A stretch of DNA of 64,000 nucleotides from Bordetella parapertussis (GCA_945900965.1 CAMDKM010000017.1:16356-80355), one strand, 5' to 3'; shown: positions 17,760 to 29,747, counted from the stretch's first letter. A program made the numbers and translations. The notes: generated by a model not told the origin, from the sequence alone.

Positions 17760-20700
17760 CTAGCGTATTTCAAGGCGCGCACGGGGACGCTCTTCGAAGG
17801 CTTTTTCTTCCGGCCGGTACATGCGGTAATAACGCGCCGGCGGCAAGACGAAACTCCCGCGCTGTGCCACTCGCAGCAGGTGACGCACCACCACTTCGCT
17901 CTCGATCGTTTCGACCGGCACGGCATATCCATACGACGTGGGTTCGTTGCTCGCGCGCGCGATCACTTGATCGGCCGCGGCGCCGGGGAACCGAACCGAA
18001 ATGCCCCAGGTACCGCGTTCCACGCTGGCGCCGGGCGGCAGAGGCACCTCGATCACGCCAAAGTGCAAAGCCGAACCGCCGGTTCGTTTGAGCACGATTT
18101 CGTCCAGATACACTTCGTCGGTTTTCAGCGCCGAATCCGCGGCCAGCAATTCCAGTTCGAAACGCGAAGGCACCGCCGTCAGATCTCGCGGGCCCTCTCC
18201 ACGCTGCGGCGCCTCGATTCTTCTGGCGCCAGCTGGGGTACCTTCTACTCGCTTCATCCGGTAGATCCTGCGCTCCAGCTGCAAGGGCAGGCTCGACTTT
18301 TCGGTCTCCCGGCTGTCATATTGAACCACTGCAAGCAGGCCCGCGGTCGGCGCAGCGGCAAGATTGATCGCCGCTTGTCCGGGGGGCGCGCGCCAGACAC
18401 GCTGCCCCGTCACACTGTCCTCGGGTAACCAAGGGGCGGTGAGCCCGGGCACTGCGGTGGTGTCGATCATGGCCCCGCCCAATACGCGCTGCAGCCAAAC
18501 CAGCGTCAATGCACGATCGATGGTGGGCATTTCGCCGCGCACGCGTTCCAGCAGCGGCTGCGCCTCGCTGGCCGGCATGTGGCCGATGAGAATGAGCAGC
18601 GCATCGCCAAGCGGCACATCCGCCTCCATCACGACCTGCTCGGCGGCCTCCAGGGTCTGCGACAGCCCTTGCGGGATACTCGCATGAAGCTGCTGAAGGA
18701 CATAGGCGGTGAGCAGCCGCGCCATCGCATCGGAGAGCAAGTCGCCGTTGGCATCCATCACCAGGCTGGCAAGCGGCGACACTTGGCTGGGCTGGCCCGT
18801 TGGCGTCTGGCTCGCCAATTCTTCGGCAAGCGCCGCCATCAGCGAAACGACGGGCAGGTCCATCTCGTTCATCCAGCTCAACATCAAGGCACGCTCCCAG
18901 GGCAGACGCTTTGCGCCCTGAGTGCGATAAACCTCAAGCAACCTGTCCCAGTGACCTTCGGGCATCTTCAGCCCCAGAACCCCGCTCGCATGCCAGTCGG
19001 CGTAGTAAGCGTAGGCGGTAAGCAGGGCATCGCCATCCCGGGTCGGCGCGCTCCACCAGCCAAATACCGCCTGCGGCCCGGCCATTTGCGCCAGACGGAA
19101 GCGATAGCCGTGCAGGCGCTGCGCTAGGGTCGCCGTCAGACGGTCTTCACCGGCACGCACCGATTTCAGTGCAATGCTGTAGGGAAGCAGCCGACTCGCC
19201 GTCTGTTCGACACAGCCATAGGGATAATCGATCAAGTCGTCGAGCACGCGCCGAAAATGCAGGCTCGCCGAATCGGCCAACTGCACGCGCACGTTGGACG
19301 CATCGGCCGGTAGTTTGAGTTCGGTATCGCGCTCAAGCAGCGGCAGCGCCAGCGACCGTTTGCTCTGCCAGGCCACAGGCTGCACGCGCAAGGCCACGTC
19401 CAGGGAATCCACCACCGTGCCTGCCGCCGAGAGTTTCAGACTCAATGGTGCAGAGCCCGTCTGCGAGGCATCAAGCGGCAAGCGCATGAAGTTGGCGCCG
19501 GGCTTCAAATTCAACGTCTCGATGTGCTTGACTCCGGCGCCGGCGGCGGAAAATTCCACTTTCGCCTCGCTTCCGCTCTGATTAAATACCAGCACACTCG
19601 CCGCGGGCCTATCTTGTGCGCGCATCCAGTTCGGGCTCGTCCATTTCAGGTAGAACGATTTGTCGGAGCGAAAATACGCGGTGCTCTGGCCGGCGATGCC
19701 TGCCCTGTTCAGCGCGCGCGCCGTTACCCGCCAGCGGGTGAGCGAGTCCGGCATGCGAAACGTTACCTTGGCGCGGCCGTTGGCATCCATCCGCAGCGAA
19801 GGGTTCCAGTAGGCGGTATCGATATCCTCACGGCGCGGCCGCTCCAGAATTTTGATCGCCCGCTCGCGAGTCTCACGGTGCGCAGGCACTGCCTCGCGCG
19901 AAGGCGGAGTCGCGAGGTCATAACCGATAAATCCCAGGCCGGCGACGGTGCGCACGTTGTTGCGCCGGAAGTGATGAAAAAATTCGAAAATGTCCGGCGC
20001 AATCTCCGGCTGCAAGACATAAATCATTTCATCGACCACACCCAGGGTAACCAGCGCGCCGGCTGCCGGTTTGCCGCCGATTTGTGCATCGACATTGAGC
20101 GTAACCATGTCGCCCGGCGCATAGACCTGCTTGTCCGCGGCGACGGCAACCTCGACGCGCGGAATTTCCACCCGGAGGCCGTGATTCTGAAACGCGTATT
20201 CGCCGTCCTTCACATAGGCAACCGAAAACGTCATGTAGGGTCCGAGGTCGGCGCCCACCGGCAAATCGAAGCGCCACTGCTCGGGGCTAAGCGAGTGCGC
20301 GCCCACCCAGTCGCGGGCCGAGTTCAGCAACGCGGTTTTCTCCACACGGTCGCGCTCCAGCGTCAGCAAAGCTTCGTCCACTGCTTGCGGAAAAGTGACC
20401 AGCGCGTGGGCAGTTTCGCCGGGCCGATAACGGGGTTTGTCGAACACAATTTCGATCGAGCCCTGCGGCGCACGTGCCCCGGGGCCGCTCACGAAATGCG
20501 GCTTGGCCCCGACGATATTGCCGGCCGCGTCGCGCAGCGACACGGTATAACTGCCCGGATCGGGAAATGCGATGACCAGCTTGCCGTCGGTGCCCGAGCT
20601 GCCGCTATCGCGTTTACGATTTCCCAGGCGCACCCATTCCCAGGCGGCGGCGCTGACGGGTTCCGCGGCAGCCAACGCCCGCAAGGTGAACACCACTTTT

Positions 20701-22358
20701 TCGCCCGGCGCGGAGAATGCTCGATCGGCGCGCACCTGATAGCTGCCGGCGCCACGCTCGATGAGCAGTTCGCGGCTGAAGCGCACGCGGTAGGCGGCGC
20801 CGTCGGTGGCGAGCACGCTCAGAACGTAGCGGCTGGGCTCAGTGGCGGCGGGCAGTGCAAATGTCGCATTGCCGCTGGCGTCGGTCTTGAGTGTCGAGGA
20901 GGAAAGTTTGACCGGAAACAGACCGGAATAACCGAGGTCTCCTTCGATCATGCTAAGGCGTTGTGCGCGCGCCATCAGTTCCACCGCCGCGCCGACCACC
21001 GGATTGCCATCGGGATAAGCGAGCTGAATGCGCCCCCTGATTTCCTCTCCGGTTTTGTAATCGCGCTTTTCCGGCACAACGTGGATTTCGAAATGCGGCT
21101 TCTGATAATCCGCAACGCGAAACGCCGCGCCGTAATTCGCTCCCTGATAAACAAAGCGCAGTTCATAGCCGCCGGCAACCGCATTCTCCGGCAAACGGAA
21201 ACTGGTATCGGCGCCGGTTTCGGACGACAGGCGCAAAGTCCGGGTGGCCACCGGAAAACCATGCGGGTCGGCGACACTGAGCTCCAATTCGCCTGGGGCC
21301 AACGGCGAGGAGTCGCGCGCCGAGCGGAAAGAACGCCCCGCGAATTTCACAAACACTTCATCTCCCGGCCGGTAGAGCGGCCGGTCGGTTACCGCATAAA
21401 GTTTGGCGTCGTGGATCTCGCTGTCGTAATAGAAATTCTCCGAAATGAAGACGCCGCCCTGGCGGTCCTCGCCGAAGACATAGTTTTTTTCGGGCGCCGT
21501 GCGCTCGAAGACCACCAGGCCGCGAGCATCGGTGGCGCCGCTTTTGAGCACACCAACGCCGTCGGTCCACAGGGCCCGTGCACCGGCTTGCGGTTTCCCA
21601 TTGCGCCGACCAGCAACCCAGACCAGCATCTGTCGCGCGGAGATTTTTGTCAGCACAATCGAATCCGAAACGAATACCAGAGCCGTAGCGCGATAGTCGC
21701 CCACCATCGCCTCGACCAGATACAGGCCTGGCGCGCGCTTGCCCAGCGGGATCATGACGTTGCCGGGCGCCACGCGAATAAACTCGCTGCTGCTGCCGGC
21801 AAGCTTGTGTCCGGCGGGCGACTCGATCGGCCTGGCAAAATTGACAGGGTAGCGAAAACTATCCACCAACTCATGTTGCGCAAGTTTTCGGTAGGCCGGA
21901 TTGCGCACCAAAGGCGTTGACCGGCCCGATTCCGGATGCGACCTCGTCTCCGGTGCTTGCGCAATAACCGCCTCGCGGGCGGATTTGGTGAACAAGGTCC
22001 GCCAGATGTCGCGCGAACCGATCCACCAGCGGTCCCACAGTCGGGACAAAGCATTGCCAAGCCCGGTGCCGCTGTAGTTACCTTCCACCTCGATGCGATG
22101 CAGATTCTTCTGCCGGCTCAGAAAATCGATCGGCCTGGCGATTCGATAGACATTAACATCGGCCCCGCCATACTTGCGCACCGCATCGAGGTCATGGGCC
22201 TCCAGGCGCACCATCGCCACTTCTTCCTTGCCGTAGGAGGCATCGGCAAGCAGAAAAAACACCCCGCCACCCTCGGCGTTTGCCGCACCGAATAGCGCCA
22301 GCAAGACAAACACACAGGCAGCGGCCGTGCAGCGAAGGACGGAGAGGGAGAATTTCAT
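17760..22358 (-). CDS. Bacterial alpha-2-macroglobulin (YfaS-like)
   Basis: A 1532-residue secreted protease-trapping protein. A Sec signal peptide (MKFSLSVLRC start, hydrophobic core, ANA cleavage near residue 28) is not of lipobox type. Repeated macroglobulin beta-domains follow, with an A2M segment near 840-900 (YWNPSLRMDANG). The thioester motif CVEQ is intact at about 1049-1052, within an alpha-alpha toroid. It should trap proteases in the periplasm by covalent linkage. The ATG at 22358 overlaps the stop of the DUF1175 gene by 4 bp. Gene order mirrors E. coli yfaA-yfaT-yfaS. No penicillin-binding protein 1C gene is adjacent, unlike the YfhM type. Confidence 0.9.
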   Translation of the reverse strand: MKFSLSVLRCTAAACVFVLLALFGAANAEGGGVFFLLADASYGKEEVAMVRLEAHDLDAVRKYGGADVNVYRIARPIDFLSRQKNLHRIEVEGNYSGTGLGNALSRLWDRWWIGSRDIWRTLFTKSAREAVIAQAPETRSHPESGRSTPLVRNPAYRKLAQHELVDSFRYPVNFARPIESPAGHKLAGSSSEFIRVAPGNVMIPLGKRAPGLYLVEAMVGDYRATALVFVSDSIVLTKISARQMLVWVAGRRNGKPQAGARALWTDGVGVLKSGATDARGLVVFERTAPEKNYVFGEDRQGGVFISENFYYDSEIHDAKLYAVTDRPLYRPGDEVFVKFAGRSFRSARDSSPLAPGELELSVADPHGFPVATRTLRLSSETGADTSFRLPENAVAGGYELRFVYQGANYGAAFRVADYQKPHFEIHVVPEKRDYKTGEEIRGRIQLAYPDGNPVVGAAVELMARAQRLSMIEGDLGYSGLFPVKLSSSTLKTDASGNATFALPAATEPSRYVLSVLATDGAAYRVRFSRELLIERGAGSYQVRADRAFSAPGEKVVFTLRALAAAEPVSAAAWEWVRLGNRKRDSGSSGTDGKLVIAFPDPGSYTVSLRDAAGNIVGAKPHFVSGPGARAPQGSIEIVFDKPRYRPGETAHALVTFPQAVDEALLTLERDRVEKTALLNSARDWVGAHSLSPEQWRFDLPVGADLGPYMTFSVAYVKDGEYAFQNHGLRVEIPRVEVAVAADKQVYAPGDMVTLNVDAQIGGKPAAGALVTLGVVDEMIYVLQPEIAPDIFEFFHHFRRNNVRTVAGLGFIGYDLATPPSREAVPAHRETRERAIKILERPRREDIDTAYWNPSLRMDANGRAKVTFRMPDSLTRWRVTARALNRAGIAGQSTAYFRSDKSFYLKWTSPNWMRAQDRPAASVLVFNQSGSEAKVEFSAAGAGVKHIETLNLKPGANFMRLPLDASQTGSAPLSLKLSAAGTVVDSLDVALRVQPVAWQSKRSLALPLLERDTELKLPADASNVRVQLADSASLHFRRVLDDLIDYPYGCVEQTASRLLPYSIALKSVRAGEDRLTATLAQRLHGYRFRLAQMAGPQAVFGWWSAPTRDGDALLTAYAYYADWHASGVLGLKMPEGHWDRLLEVYRTQGAKRLPWERALMLSWMNEMDLPVVSLMAALAEELASQTPTGQPSQVSPLASLVMDANGDLLSDAMARLLTAYVLQQLHASIPQGLSQTLEAAEQVVMEADVPLGDALLILIGHMPASEAQPLLERVRGEMPTIDRALTLVWLQRVLGGAMIDTTAVPGLTAPWLPEDSVTGQRVWRAPPGQAAINLAAAPTAGLLAVVQYDSRETEKSSLPLQLERRIYRMKRVEGTPAGARRIEAPQRGEGPRDLTAVPSRFELELLAADSALKTDEVYLDEIVLKRTGGSALHFGVIEVPLPPGASVERGTWGISVRFPGAAADQVIARASNEPTSYGYAVPVETIESEVVVRHLLRVAQRGSFVLPPARYYRMYRPEEKAFEERPRARLEIR

Positions 22359-22999
22359 GCGCTTAAAAAACGGAAGCGGAAAGCCCCCGCAAAATTGGGG
22401 TTGGCGTCGGAAGGGTGCCAGCGTGTGTCCGGCCAGCGTTGCAGTTGTCCGATGCTTACCGCGCGCAGGCCGCTGTCGGACGATGTGGCCTCGCCGGTGT
22501 GATAGGCAACAAAATTTCCCATCCACACCATCAAATGTTGTGCATCGCCCTGATCAAAAAACAGCACATCACCAGCCAGAGCGAGGTTGCAGTCGCGGGA
22601 GACCAGGTGGGTATTCTCCTGAACCAACTCCAGTGCTCCGGCATAAGCCGAAGCCGACCCGTCGGCGAGCCGCCAGCGGTGACGCAAGCTCAATTGCCGT
22701 TCATCGAGCCCCACTTCCGGTGGCAGCGGCAGACCGGCGAGGCCATTGGCGCGCTTCCATTGATTGTCATGCTCGCGCAGCGCCTCGGCCACCGCAAAGC
22801 GCACCAGCCCGGCGCAATCCTGATGATGCCAGCGCGGCGATGGTCCGGCGGTCAGTTGCGCACTAATGATGCGTAGCATCCAGGCCCTGAATACACGCGA
22901 TTGAACGGGCGTGAGTCTCACATCCGACGGACCCTGTGCATGTGCGCCGCGCAGGCTGGCTAACGCAAGCATTCCCAGAAGAAGCGCGCGGCGCTTCAC
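22355..22999 (-). CDS. DUF1175 protein (YfaT-like), periplasmic
   Basis: A 214-residue exported protein of the DUF1175 family, partner gene of bacterial alpha-2-macroglobulin. I prefer the GTG at 22997-22999: it overlaps the yfaA-like stop as GTGA and opens directly on a signal peptide (KRRALLLGMLALASL, cleavage after AHA). The mature part contains DCAGLVRFAVAEAL and a later QHLMVW, resembling the Cys and His positions of NlpC/P60 peptidases; activity is not established. It overlaps the macroglobulin gene by 4 bp, so the three genes are tightly coupled. Confidence 0.82.
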   Translation of the reverse strand: MKRRALLLGMLALASLRGAHAQGPSDVRLTPVQSRVFRAWMLRIISAQLTAGPSPRWHHQDCAGLVRFAVAEALREHDNQWKRANGLAGLPLPPEVGLDERQLSLRHRWRLADGSASAYAGALELVQENTHLVSRDCNLALAGDVLFFDQGDAQHLMVWMGNFVAYHTGEATSSDSGLRAVSIGQLQRWPDTRWHPSDANPNFAGAFRFRFLSA

Positions 23000-24663
23000 T
23001 TCGCCCCCCCTATCGCGTGCCATTCGACGCTGCGCCAGCCTTGGGCGGGCGGACGAGCGCCAAACGTCAGACGGTACGCCGGATACCTGGCCAGCGCCTG
23101 CATGCGAGGCGCAAGATGAGTCTGGACTGCCGCCCGCATATTGGCATCCCCCGGGCGCCACAAGACGGCAAGCGCCTCGCGTTCGATCATTGGCGCCAGT
23201 GCGCGGGGCGTGATAAACGCCAGGGTATCGCGGGCTTCAGACATCTGGTCGGACACGCTTGGATTGCGCCGCGCCAGCGTATCGAGCGCGCGATCGACCA
23301 AGGCCGGATCAGGTGAGAAAAACAGATAGTCACCCTTGGCCGCCACGGTTGGAACCGGCAACCCGGGACGCGCTAGACCCGGCGGCTGCCATCGCAATAC
23401 ACCCGCGCGGATCTCGGGCTTTACCAATGTGTCCGATCCTGGAACAGCTTCGGGGGTCGCGACCGCTTTTTCATCGTCGGAGCCTTTGGTTTTTTCCGTG
23501 AGGGGCAAACGCAACGCCCATTCCGCCAATGTGCGCACGATCGCATCGCGATCTTTGGGCGTGGTTTGAAGACGAAGCACAAACACCGGCGAATATAAAT
23601 TCGACTCCCGATACCAGCAGGCAACCGCGGAGCCCTCGCGTAGCGCCAGTTCATTCGTATTGCCGGACGCAATTTTCGCCACGCCCATCACACTTAGCAC
23701 CAAGTTCCAGTCGAGCGGCAACTGTACACAGGCGCTTGGATTCACCGGCAACACTTTCCAGGTTTGAGCATCTTCGCGCGGCTTCGTTTCCGGCGTGGCG
23801 GGATCCATCCACACCTGGGTAGACCAGCCGGCAGCGACTGAATAATCGAAACGCAGCGCCTTGAAGCTGGGAACAAAGGCAGCATAACCAAGCGCCAATG
23901 CCGGCGCGCCGATCGCCAGCGAATGCGCAGGCGCCTGTGTCGAATTGTCGAGCTGGAAAGCGCTCGCCAGCACGCCCGGATTGGCGAGCCAATTCGCAAT
24001 CGCCCGCTGGGCCGACACCATGACCTTGCCATCCTGGTCGAGCAACATCCACGGGTCGGACAACACCACGATGCGCTCGCCACCGCTGATAATCAGCAAG
24101 CTGCGCCGCGGCGAGAGCGCCAGCGAGTAAACCGGCGTCGAATAACCTTCCAGCGAGATCTCCCCGGCAATTTGCAACTGACGATCCTTGAGCGCAACGG
24201 CGGCCAGTTCCTGAAGTACGGTGGCCAGCGTGTTGCGGTCGAGAACCAGGGCAAAGCGGCGCAAGGCGCCCTTGCCATCCCGCCACAAACCAATTTCGGC
24301 AGACTCGTCGAGCGCCGCTTTCAGCAGAGTGTCGCTCCAGTCGAGTTGGTGTTCGTAGGCGATGCGACGCAACGCCCCGCCCAGTGCAAGCCGGTCCTCG
24401 TGTTGTTCGTAATAAAAAGCCAGATCCTCGGTCAGGACATCTCTTGCGATAGGCAGTCGCAGCAGATCGCGCGGCAGGCGCGCGAGGCTGCTGGTGCGAA
24501 TGACGGCCTCGGGTCGGGATAGATCGAGTGGCACCCGGACCGGCCCCGCGGCTCGAACGGTGGAAACCGGATCGACGGGCGACCAACCAACATAGCGGTA
24601 GGCGGCAACCCCGGCGATCACCGCAACAATCGACCCGAGAACGATCCAGCGACGAGCTATCAA
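22996..24663 (-). CDS. DUF2138 protein (YfaA-like)
   Basis: A 555-residue protein with one N-terminal membrane segment (IVLGSIVAVIAGVAAYRYVG) and a large periplasmic part. It resembles the DUF2138 family, represented by E. coli YfaA. The start is TTG at 24663, supported by GGGAGG just upstream. It heads the three-gene macroglobulin operon and overlaps the next gene by 4 bp. Its function is unknown; conserved linkage suggests it helps deploy or regulate the protease trap. The family call rests on recognition plus gene order. Confidence 0.8.
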   Translation of the reverse strand: MIARRWIVLGSIVAVIAGVAAYRYVGWSPVDPVSTVRAAGPVRVPLDLSRPEAVIRTSSLARLPRDLLRLPIARDVLTEDLAFYYEQHEDRLALGGALRRIAYEHQLDWSDTLLKAALDESAEIGLWRDGKGALRRFALVLDRNTLATVLQELAAVALKDRQLQIAGEISLEGYSTPVYSLALSPRRSLLIISGGERIVVLSDPWMLLDQDGKVMVSAQRAIANWLANPGVLASAFQLDNSTQAPAHSLAIGAPALALGYAAFVPSFKALRFDYSVAAGWSTQVWMDPATPETKPREDAQTWKVLPVNPSACVQLPLDWNLVLSVMGVAKIASGNTNELALREGSAVACWYRESNLYSPVFVLRLQTTPKDRDAIVRTLAEWALRLPLTEKTKGSDDEKAVATPEAVPGSDTLVKPEIRAGVLRWQPPGLARPGLPVPTVAAKGDYLFFSPDPALVDRALDTLARRNPSVSDQMSEARDTLAFITPRALAPMIEREALAVLWRPGDANMRAAVQTHLAPRMQALARYPAYRLTFGARPPAQGWRSVEWHAIGGAK

Positions 24664-24742
24664 CTTGCCTCCCGGCGCGAGCGACTATGATAACGAAGGG
24701 CGGCGGGCCTGGACCACACGTTTCGATCGTCGCAACCGGCGA

Positions 24743-26404
<1,662 letters not shown>

Positions 26405-26497
26405 AAACTTTGAACTGGGAGACGGATTTTGTGAAGGGGCGAATTATGCGGGAAAACCCGATTGCCCGGCGATCTGCGCGATTGCGCCGAGCCAAGC

Positions 26498-26962
26498 TTA
26501 ACGCATGGCACCGGTTTCGATCATCGCCCCCATTGGTTTTGCCGCGGCAAGCGCTTTGAACGCCGGCGAATTTTCGATCGCCTGCCGGAATGCATCAAGC
26601 GACTTCCAATCGCTGCTGGTGGTGCTGAACGGCTGCAGTTCCGCCTGTGCGCTTGGTTCGAACATGAGCGTAATTCCGGCCAGCCAATCGGTCACGCCGC
26701 CGCCCTGCCTGGCTTCACTCACTCGGCGCATAACGCTGAACTTGAACGCTGTCGCACAGCCCTCGGACCAGCCGCCGTAGCGAAATACCAGGGCTTCGGC
26801 GCCTGATGCAACGCCGTTAGCGAAGCCGGGTTCGATCGGATCGAGGCGATACCAGTCCACCATCAGCGCGACCATCGCATCCGCATTCAAGCGATCAACG
26901 TACACACCGCGCTGCGTGACAAAACTTTGCAGGGCGGCAAGAAGACTGTGAGCATTGGCCAT
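26498..26962 (-). CDS. Conserved hypothetical protein
   Basis: A 154-residue protein I do not recognise. It has no signal peptide or membrane segment. Notable segments are MVALMVDWYRLDPIEPGF near residue 35 and YGGWSEGC near 65. Composition is mixed alpha-beta and codon use resembles its neighbours, so it looks like a real gene. The ATG at 26962 avoids a five-residue extension. It lies between ettA and an aminotransferase, all on the minus strand, with 88 bp to the latter. Confidence 0.6.
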   Translation of the reverse strand: MANAHSLLAALQSFVTQRGVYVDRLNADAMVALMVDWYRLDPIEPGFANGVASGAEALVFRYGGWSEGCATAFKFSVMRRVSEARQGGGVTDWLAGITLMFEPSAQAELQPFSTTSSDWKSLDAFRQAIENSPAFKALAAAKPMGAMIETGAMR

Positions 26963-27049
26963 GCTTATGGGGCCCACGAACAGCGGGCGGTACGGAAACG
27001 ATGGAAATTATGAGCGCATTTCGATCGGCGCGCGGTCTGTCGCAAAATT

Positions 27050-28258
27050 TTAACGCTGAAGATAGCGCCGGGTCGCGATTTCGAGCCTGCGGATGCCTTC
27101 CTCGATGACATCGGGCGCGCTGCACGTGAAATTCAGCCGCATGGAAGAGCGGTCTTTTCCCAGAGGATCGAAAACGCTGCCCGGCACAAAAGCCACCTTT
27201 TCTTTCAACGCCGTTTCGTAGAGCGCGTCGGTGTCGATGCGCGGATCCCTGGCGCGCATCCAGACAAACATGCCGCCCGGCGGCACGTCCCACTCGAACC
27301 ACTCGGAAAGTCGTAACGAGGCTTCGGCACATAGCGCATCGCGCCGCTGCCGATAGAGGGGGACTATCTTGCGGGCGTGTTCGAGGTCGAAATCGCGCTC
27401 GATCAAATCCAGCGCCACTGCCTGGGTAAAAATACTGCTGCTCAAATCGGTGGACTGCTTGGCCAGTGCCAGCATACGGATCATCCCGGTACTGGCTACC
27501 GCCCAGCCAACCCTGAGCCCCGGGGCAATACTTTTCGACAAAGTGCCCAGATAAATCACCGGCCCCTGGTAGGGTCCGTCTGATCGGGCGGCGGCTGAAG
27601 CCAGCATACTCGGCCCGGTTTCGCCCTCGAACTGCAAGGCATGATAGGGATCGTCTTCGAGTAACCAGGTTCCAGACGCGAATATTTTGTCGATCAACGT
27701 ATGGCGTTGCGGCTGCGGGACCAGCACGCCAGTCGGGTTGGAATAGTTCGGTACCGCATAAACGTATTTCGCGCGCCCAAGGGTCGCATCGAATCCGGGA
27801 CGCTCAAGCTCATTCCAGTCCAGCTTTTCGTAAGTCGGACGCCGTGGCCGCCAGGCGTCCAGCGCGCCGAGATAAGTCGGAAACTGCGCGACGATGCTGT
27901 CGCCCGGATCGACCAGCGCCTTGCCCACCAGATCCAGCCCTTGCATGGCGCCGGTGGTCAACAAGACATTTTCGGCCCCGAACGCCCGGCCGGTTTGCGC
28001 CCGAAGACGCTGGGCGATCACATCCCGCAGCGCCTGCAAGCCTTCCACCGGACCGTATTCCATTGCAGCGCTTCCCCAGCGGGTTAATGCCCGATCCGCC
28101 GCCGCGCGAATGGTTTCCACCGGATACAACTCCGCCGCCGGCAGTCCACCGGCGAGGCTCACCATATCGGGCTGCCCGCCGATGGCCAGGAACTGTTGCG
28201 TGATGGTATTGCCCGTCTGAAGCCAGGCGGCAAATTGCGCTTGCGGTAGCTTGGTCAT
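27050..28258 (-). CDS. PLP-dependent aminotransferase, class I/II fold
   Basis: A 402-residue fold-type I aminotransferase close to 2-aminoadipate and aromatic or branched-chain transaminases. It has YGPVEGLQALRDVIAQRL, the NYSNPTG motif binding the cofactor hydroxyl, the EDDPYHAL segment, and the Schiff-base lysine in TLSKSIAPGLRVGW. There is no N-terminal GntR domain, so this is an enzyme rather than a MocR regulator. The ATG at 28258 overlaps the DUF3617 stop by 4 bp, which puts both in one operon. The exact substrate cannot be told by sequence. Confidence 0.9.
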   Translation of the reverse strand: MTKLPQAQFAAWLQTGNTITQQFLAIGGQPDMVSLAGGLPAAELYPVETIRAAADRALTRWGSAAMEYGPVEGLQALRDVIAQRLRAQTGRAFGAENVLLTTGAMQGLDLVGKALVDPGDSIVAQFPTYLGALDAWRPRRPTYEKLDWNELERPGFDATLGRAKYVYAVPNYSNPTGVLVPQPQRHTLIDKIFASGTWLLEDDPYHALQFEGETGPSMLASAAARSDGPYQGPVIYLGTLSKSIAPGLRVGWAVASTGMIRMLALAKQSTDLSSSIFTQAVALDLIERDFDLEHARKIVPLYRQRRDALCAEASLRLSEWFEWDVPPGGMFVWMRARDPRIDTDALYETALKEKVAFVPGSVFDPLGKDRSSMRLNFTCSAPDVIEEGIRRLEIATRRYLQR

Positions 28259-28752
28259 TCGCAATTTCCGATACGTCTGCCGATATGGATTTCGGTCATC
28301 GTCATATTCTTGCCGCCCAGGTTCATTTTGATACTGCCGCGATACCCGCTGCGGTGAGTCTTGAACACAGCCACCGCACTACCCCGATTAGGTCCCGGAC
28401 ACTCGATCCGGAAGGTGATCGTCCCGTCGCTCGCCTCGTAGTCGAGGCGCTCGCAAAGTTTGAGCGGATTGTCGCTCAACACGGCAAACATCCGACCCGA
28501 TTCGAAATCCTCAAATGTCATGCAGCGATTCAGGGTCAATGGCGCCACGATATCCTGCACATTTGGCAAGCTGATCCGCACTTCGACCTCGTAGTGACCG
28601 GGCGTCGGGAGCAAATCGGCGGCGTCGGCTGCCAGAGCCCACCCCGCGAACACCACCGTGTAGAACCGGCACGGCACGTTAACCCAATCGAATGATCCGA
28701 CAAATTCCCGAACCGCCTTGCCTCGCGCTCCGAACAAGCCTGATTTTGCCAT
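28255..28752 (-). CDS. DUF3617-like exported protein
   Basis: About 165 residues. The mature part (PTPGHYEVEVRISLPN, CMTFEDFESGRMF, KLCERLDYEASDG) resembles DUF3617 proteins, small periplasmic beta proteins with conserved cysteines. A hydrophobic stretch (FYTVVFAGWALAADAA) would be the signal segment, but it starts about 28 residues in from this ATG. The true start could therefore be a GTG near 28678 giving a normal signal peptide; the ATG at 28752 has GGGGAA upstream. It is translationally coupled to the aminotransferase. Function unknown. Confidence 0.6.
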   Translation of the reverse strand: MAKSGLFGARGKAVREFVGSFDWVNVPCRFYTVVFAGWALAADAADLLPTPGHYEVEVRISLPNVQDIVAPLTLNRCMTFEDFESGRMFAVLSDNPLKLCERLDYEASDGTITFRIECPGPNRGSAVAVFKTHRSGYRGSIKMNLGGKNMTMTEIHIGRRIGNCE

Positions 28753-29101
28753 GAACGATTTCCCCATAGATGGATCAGTCGCGATCAAGAGGGCATTATG
28801 GGCCCAGCCAAGCGCGCGGAAAGACTGGCTGTGCCGACGGCGCAGGGCAAGCATTTTTTGCGGTGGCGTTGTTGCCGCCTGCCTTGGTATGTATGTAGTC
28901 CGGCAGAAACGAAAAGCGGCGCGAATCTGGATTCATTCACCATCTGACCAAGCCTATCCAGATGGCCGAGTTTCTCGACATCGTGAACCAATCCCTGACC
29001 GGCGCCAAACATTAAGCCTGACGAAAGAAGCAGGTGCGCTTCGCATTTCGAATTTGTGCTAACTTGCTATCGGTCAAAATTCGAATATTTGCGGAGGAAT
29101 C

Positions 29102-29737
29102 ATGAGCGACACAGCATGGGAATTTCAGGCCCGGCAGTTCGCCAATTGCAATTGCTCCTATGGCTGTCCCTGCCAGTTCAACGCCTTGCCGACCTACAAC
29201 ACTTGTCAGGCGGTGGTGGGCTTCGCTATCGAAAAAGGCCATCATGGCAAGACGCAGCTCGATGGTCTGAAAATCGCCGGCATCTTCCGCTGGCCGGGTC
29301 CGATTCACGAAGGCAAGGGCGAGGCGGCGGTGGTCATCGACGACGACGCCACCCCCGCGCAGCGCGAAGCATTGCTACGCATCCTCAGCGGGCAGGACAC
29401 CGAGCCAGGCGCCACCATTTTCAACGTGTTTGCCTCAACGCTCGAAAAATTGCACGATCCCATTTTCACCAAGATCGAATTCCAGGTGGATATCGACGCC
29501 CGCAGGGCGCGGCTGGTAGTGCCCGGCGTGATTGAAGCGCGCGGCGAGCCGATTCTCAATCCGGTCACGAAAAAAGAACATCGTGTGCGTATCGACATGG
29601 TCGGCGGCTTCGAATACAAACTCGCCGAGATTGGCCGCGGCTGGGCGAAGACCACGAAGCCGATCAAGCTCGAAAATGCCGACAGTTATGGGCAGTTCGC
29701 CCACATCCATCTCAGCAACAAGGGCATCGTGCACTAA
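29102..29737 (+). CDS. DUF1326 protein
   Basis: A 211-residue cytoplasmic protein of the DUF1326 family. The N-terminal ANCNCSYGCPCQF cluster carries four closely spaced cysteines that look like a metal site. GGAG sits just upstream of the ATG. DUF1326 genes are commonly next to DUF2182 membrane-protein genes, as here (29982). The pair is thought to be metal-related, but no function is proven. A palindromic mobile-like element separates the two genes and may uncouple them. Confidence 0.85.
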   Translation: MSDTAWEFQARQFANCNCSYGCPCQFNALPTYNTCQAVVGFAIEKGHHGKTQLDGLKIAGIFRWPGPIHEGKGEAAVVIDDDATPAQREALLRILSGQDTEPGATIFNVFASTLEKLHDPIFTKIEFQVDIDARRARLVVPGVIEARGEPILNPVTKKEHRVRIDMVGGFEYKLAEIGRGWAKTTKPIKLENADSYGQFAHIHLSNKGIVH

Positions 29738-29747
29738 ACAATCGTAC

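Noticed and set aside
19524..21920. Long plus-strand open frame (798 codons) opposite the macroglobulin gene
   Set aside because: Shadow of the real gene; Arg/His/Gly-rich composition typical of antisense frames.
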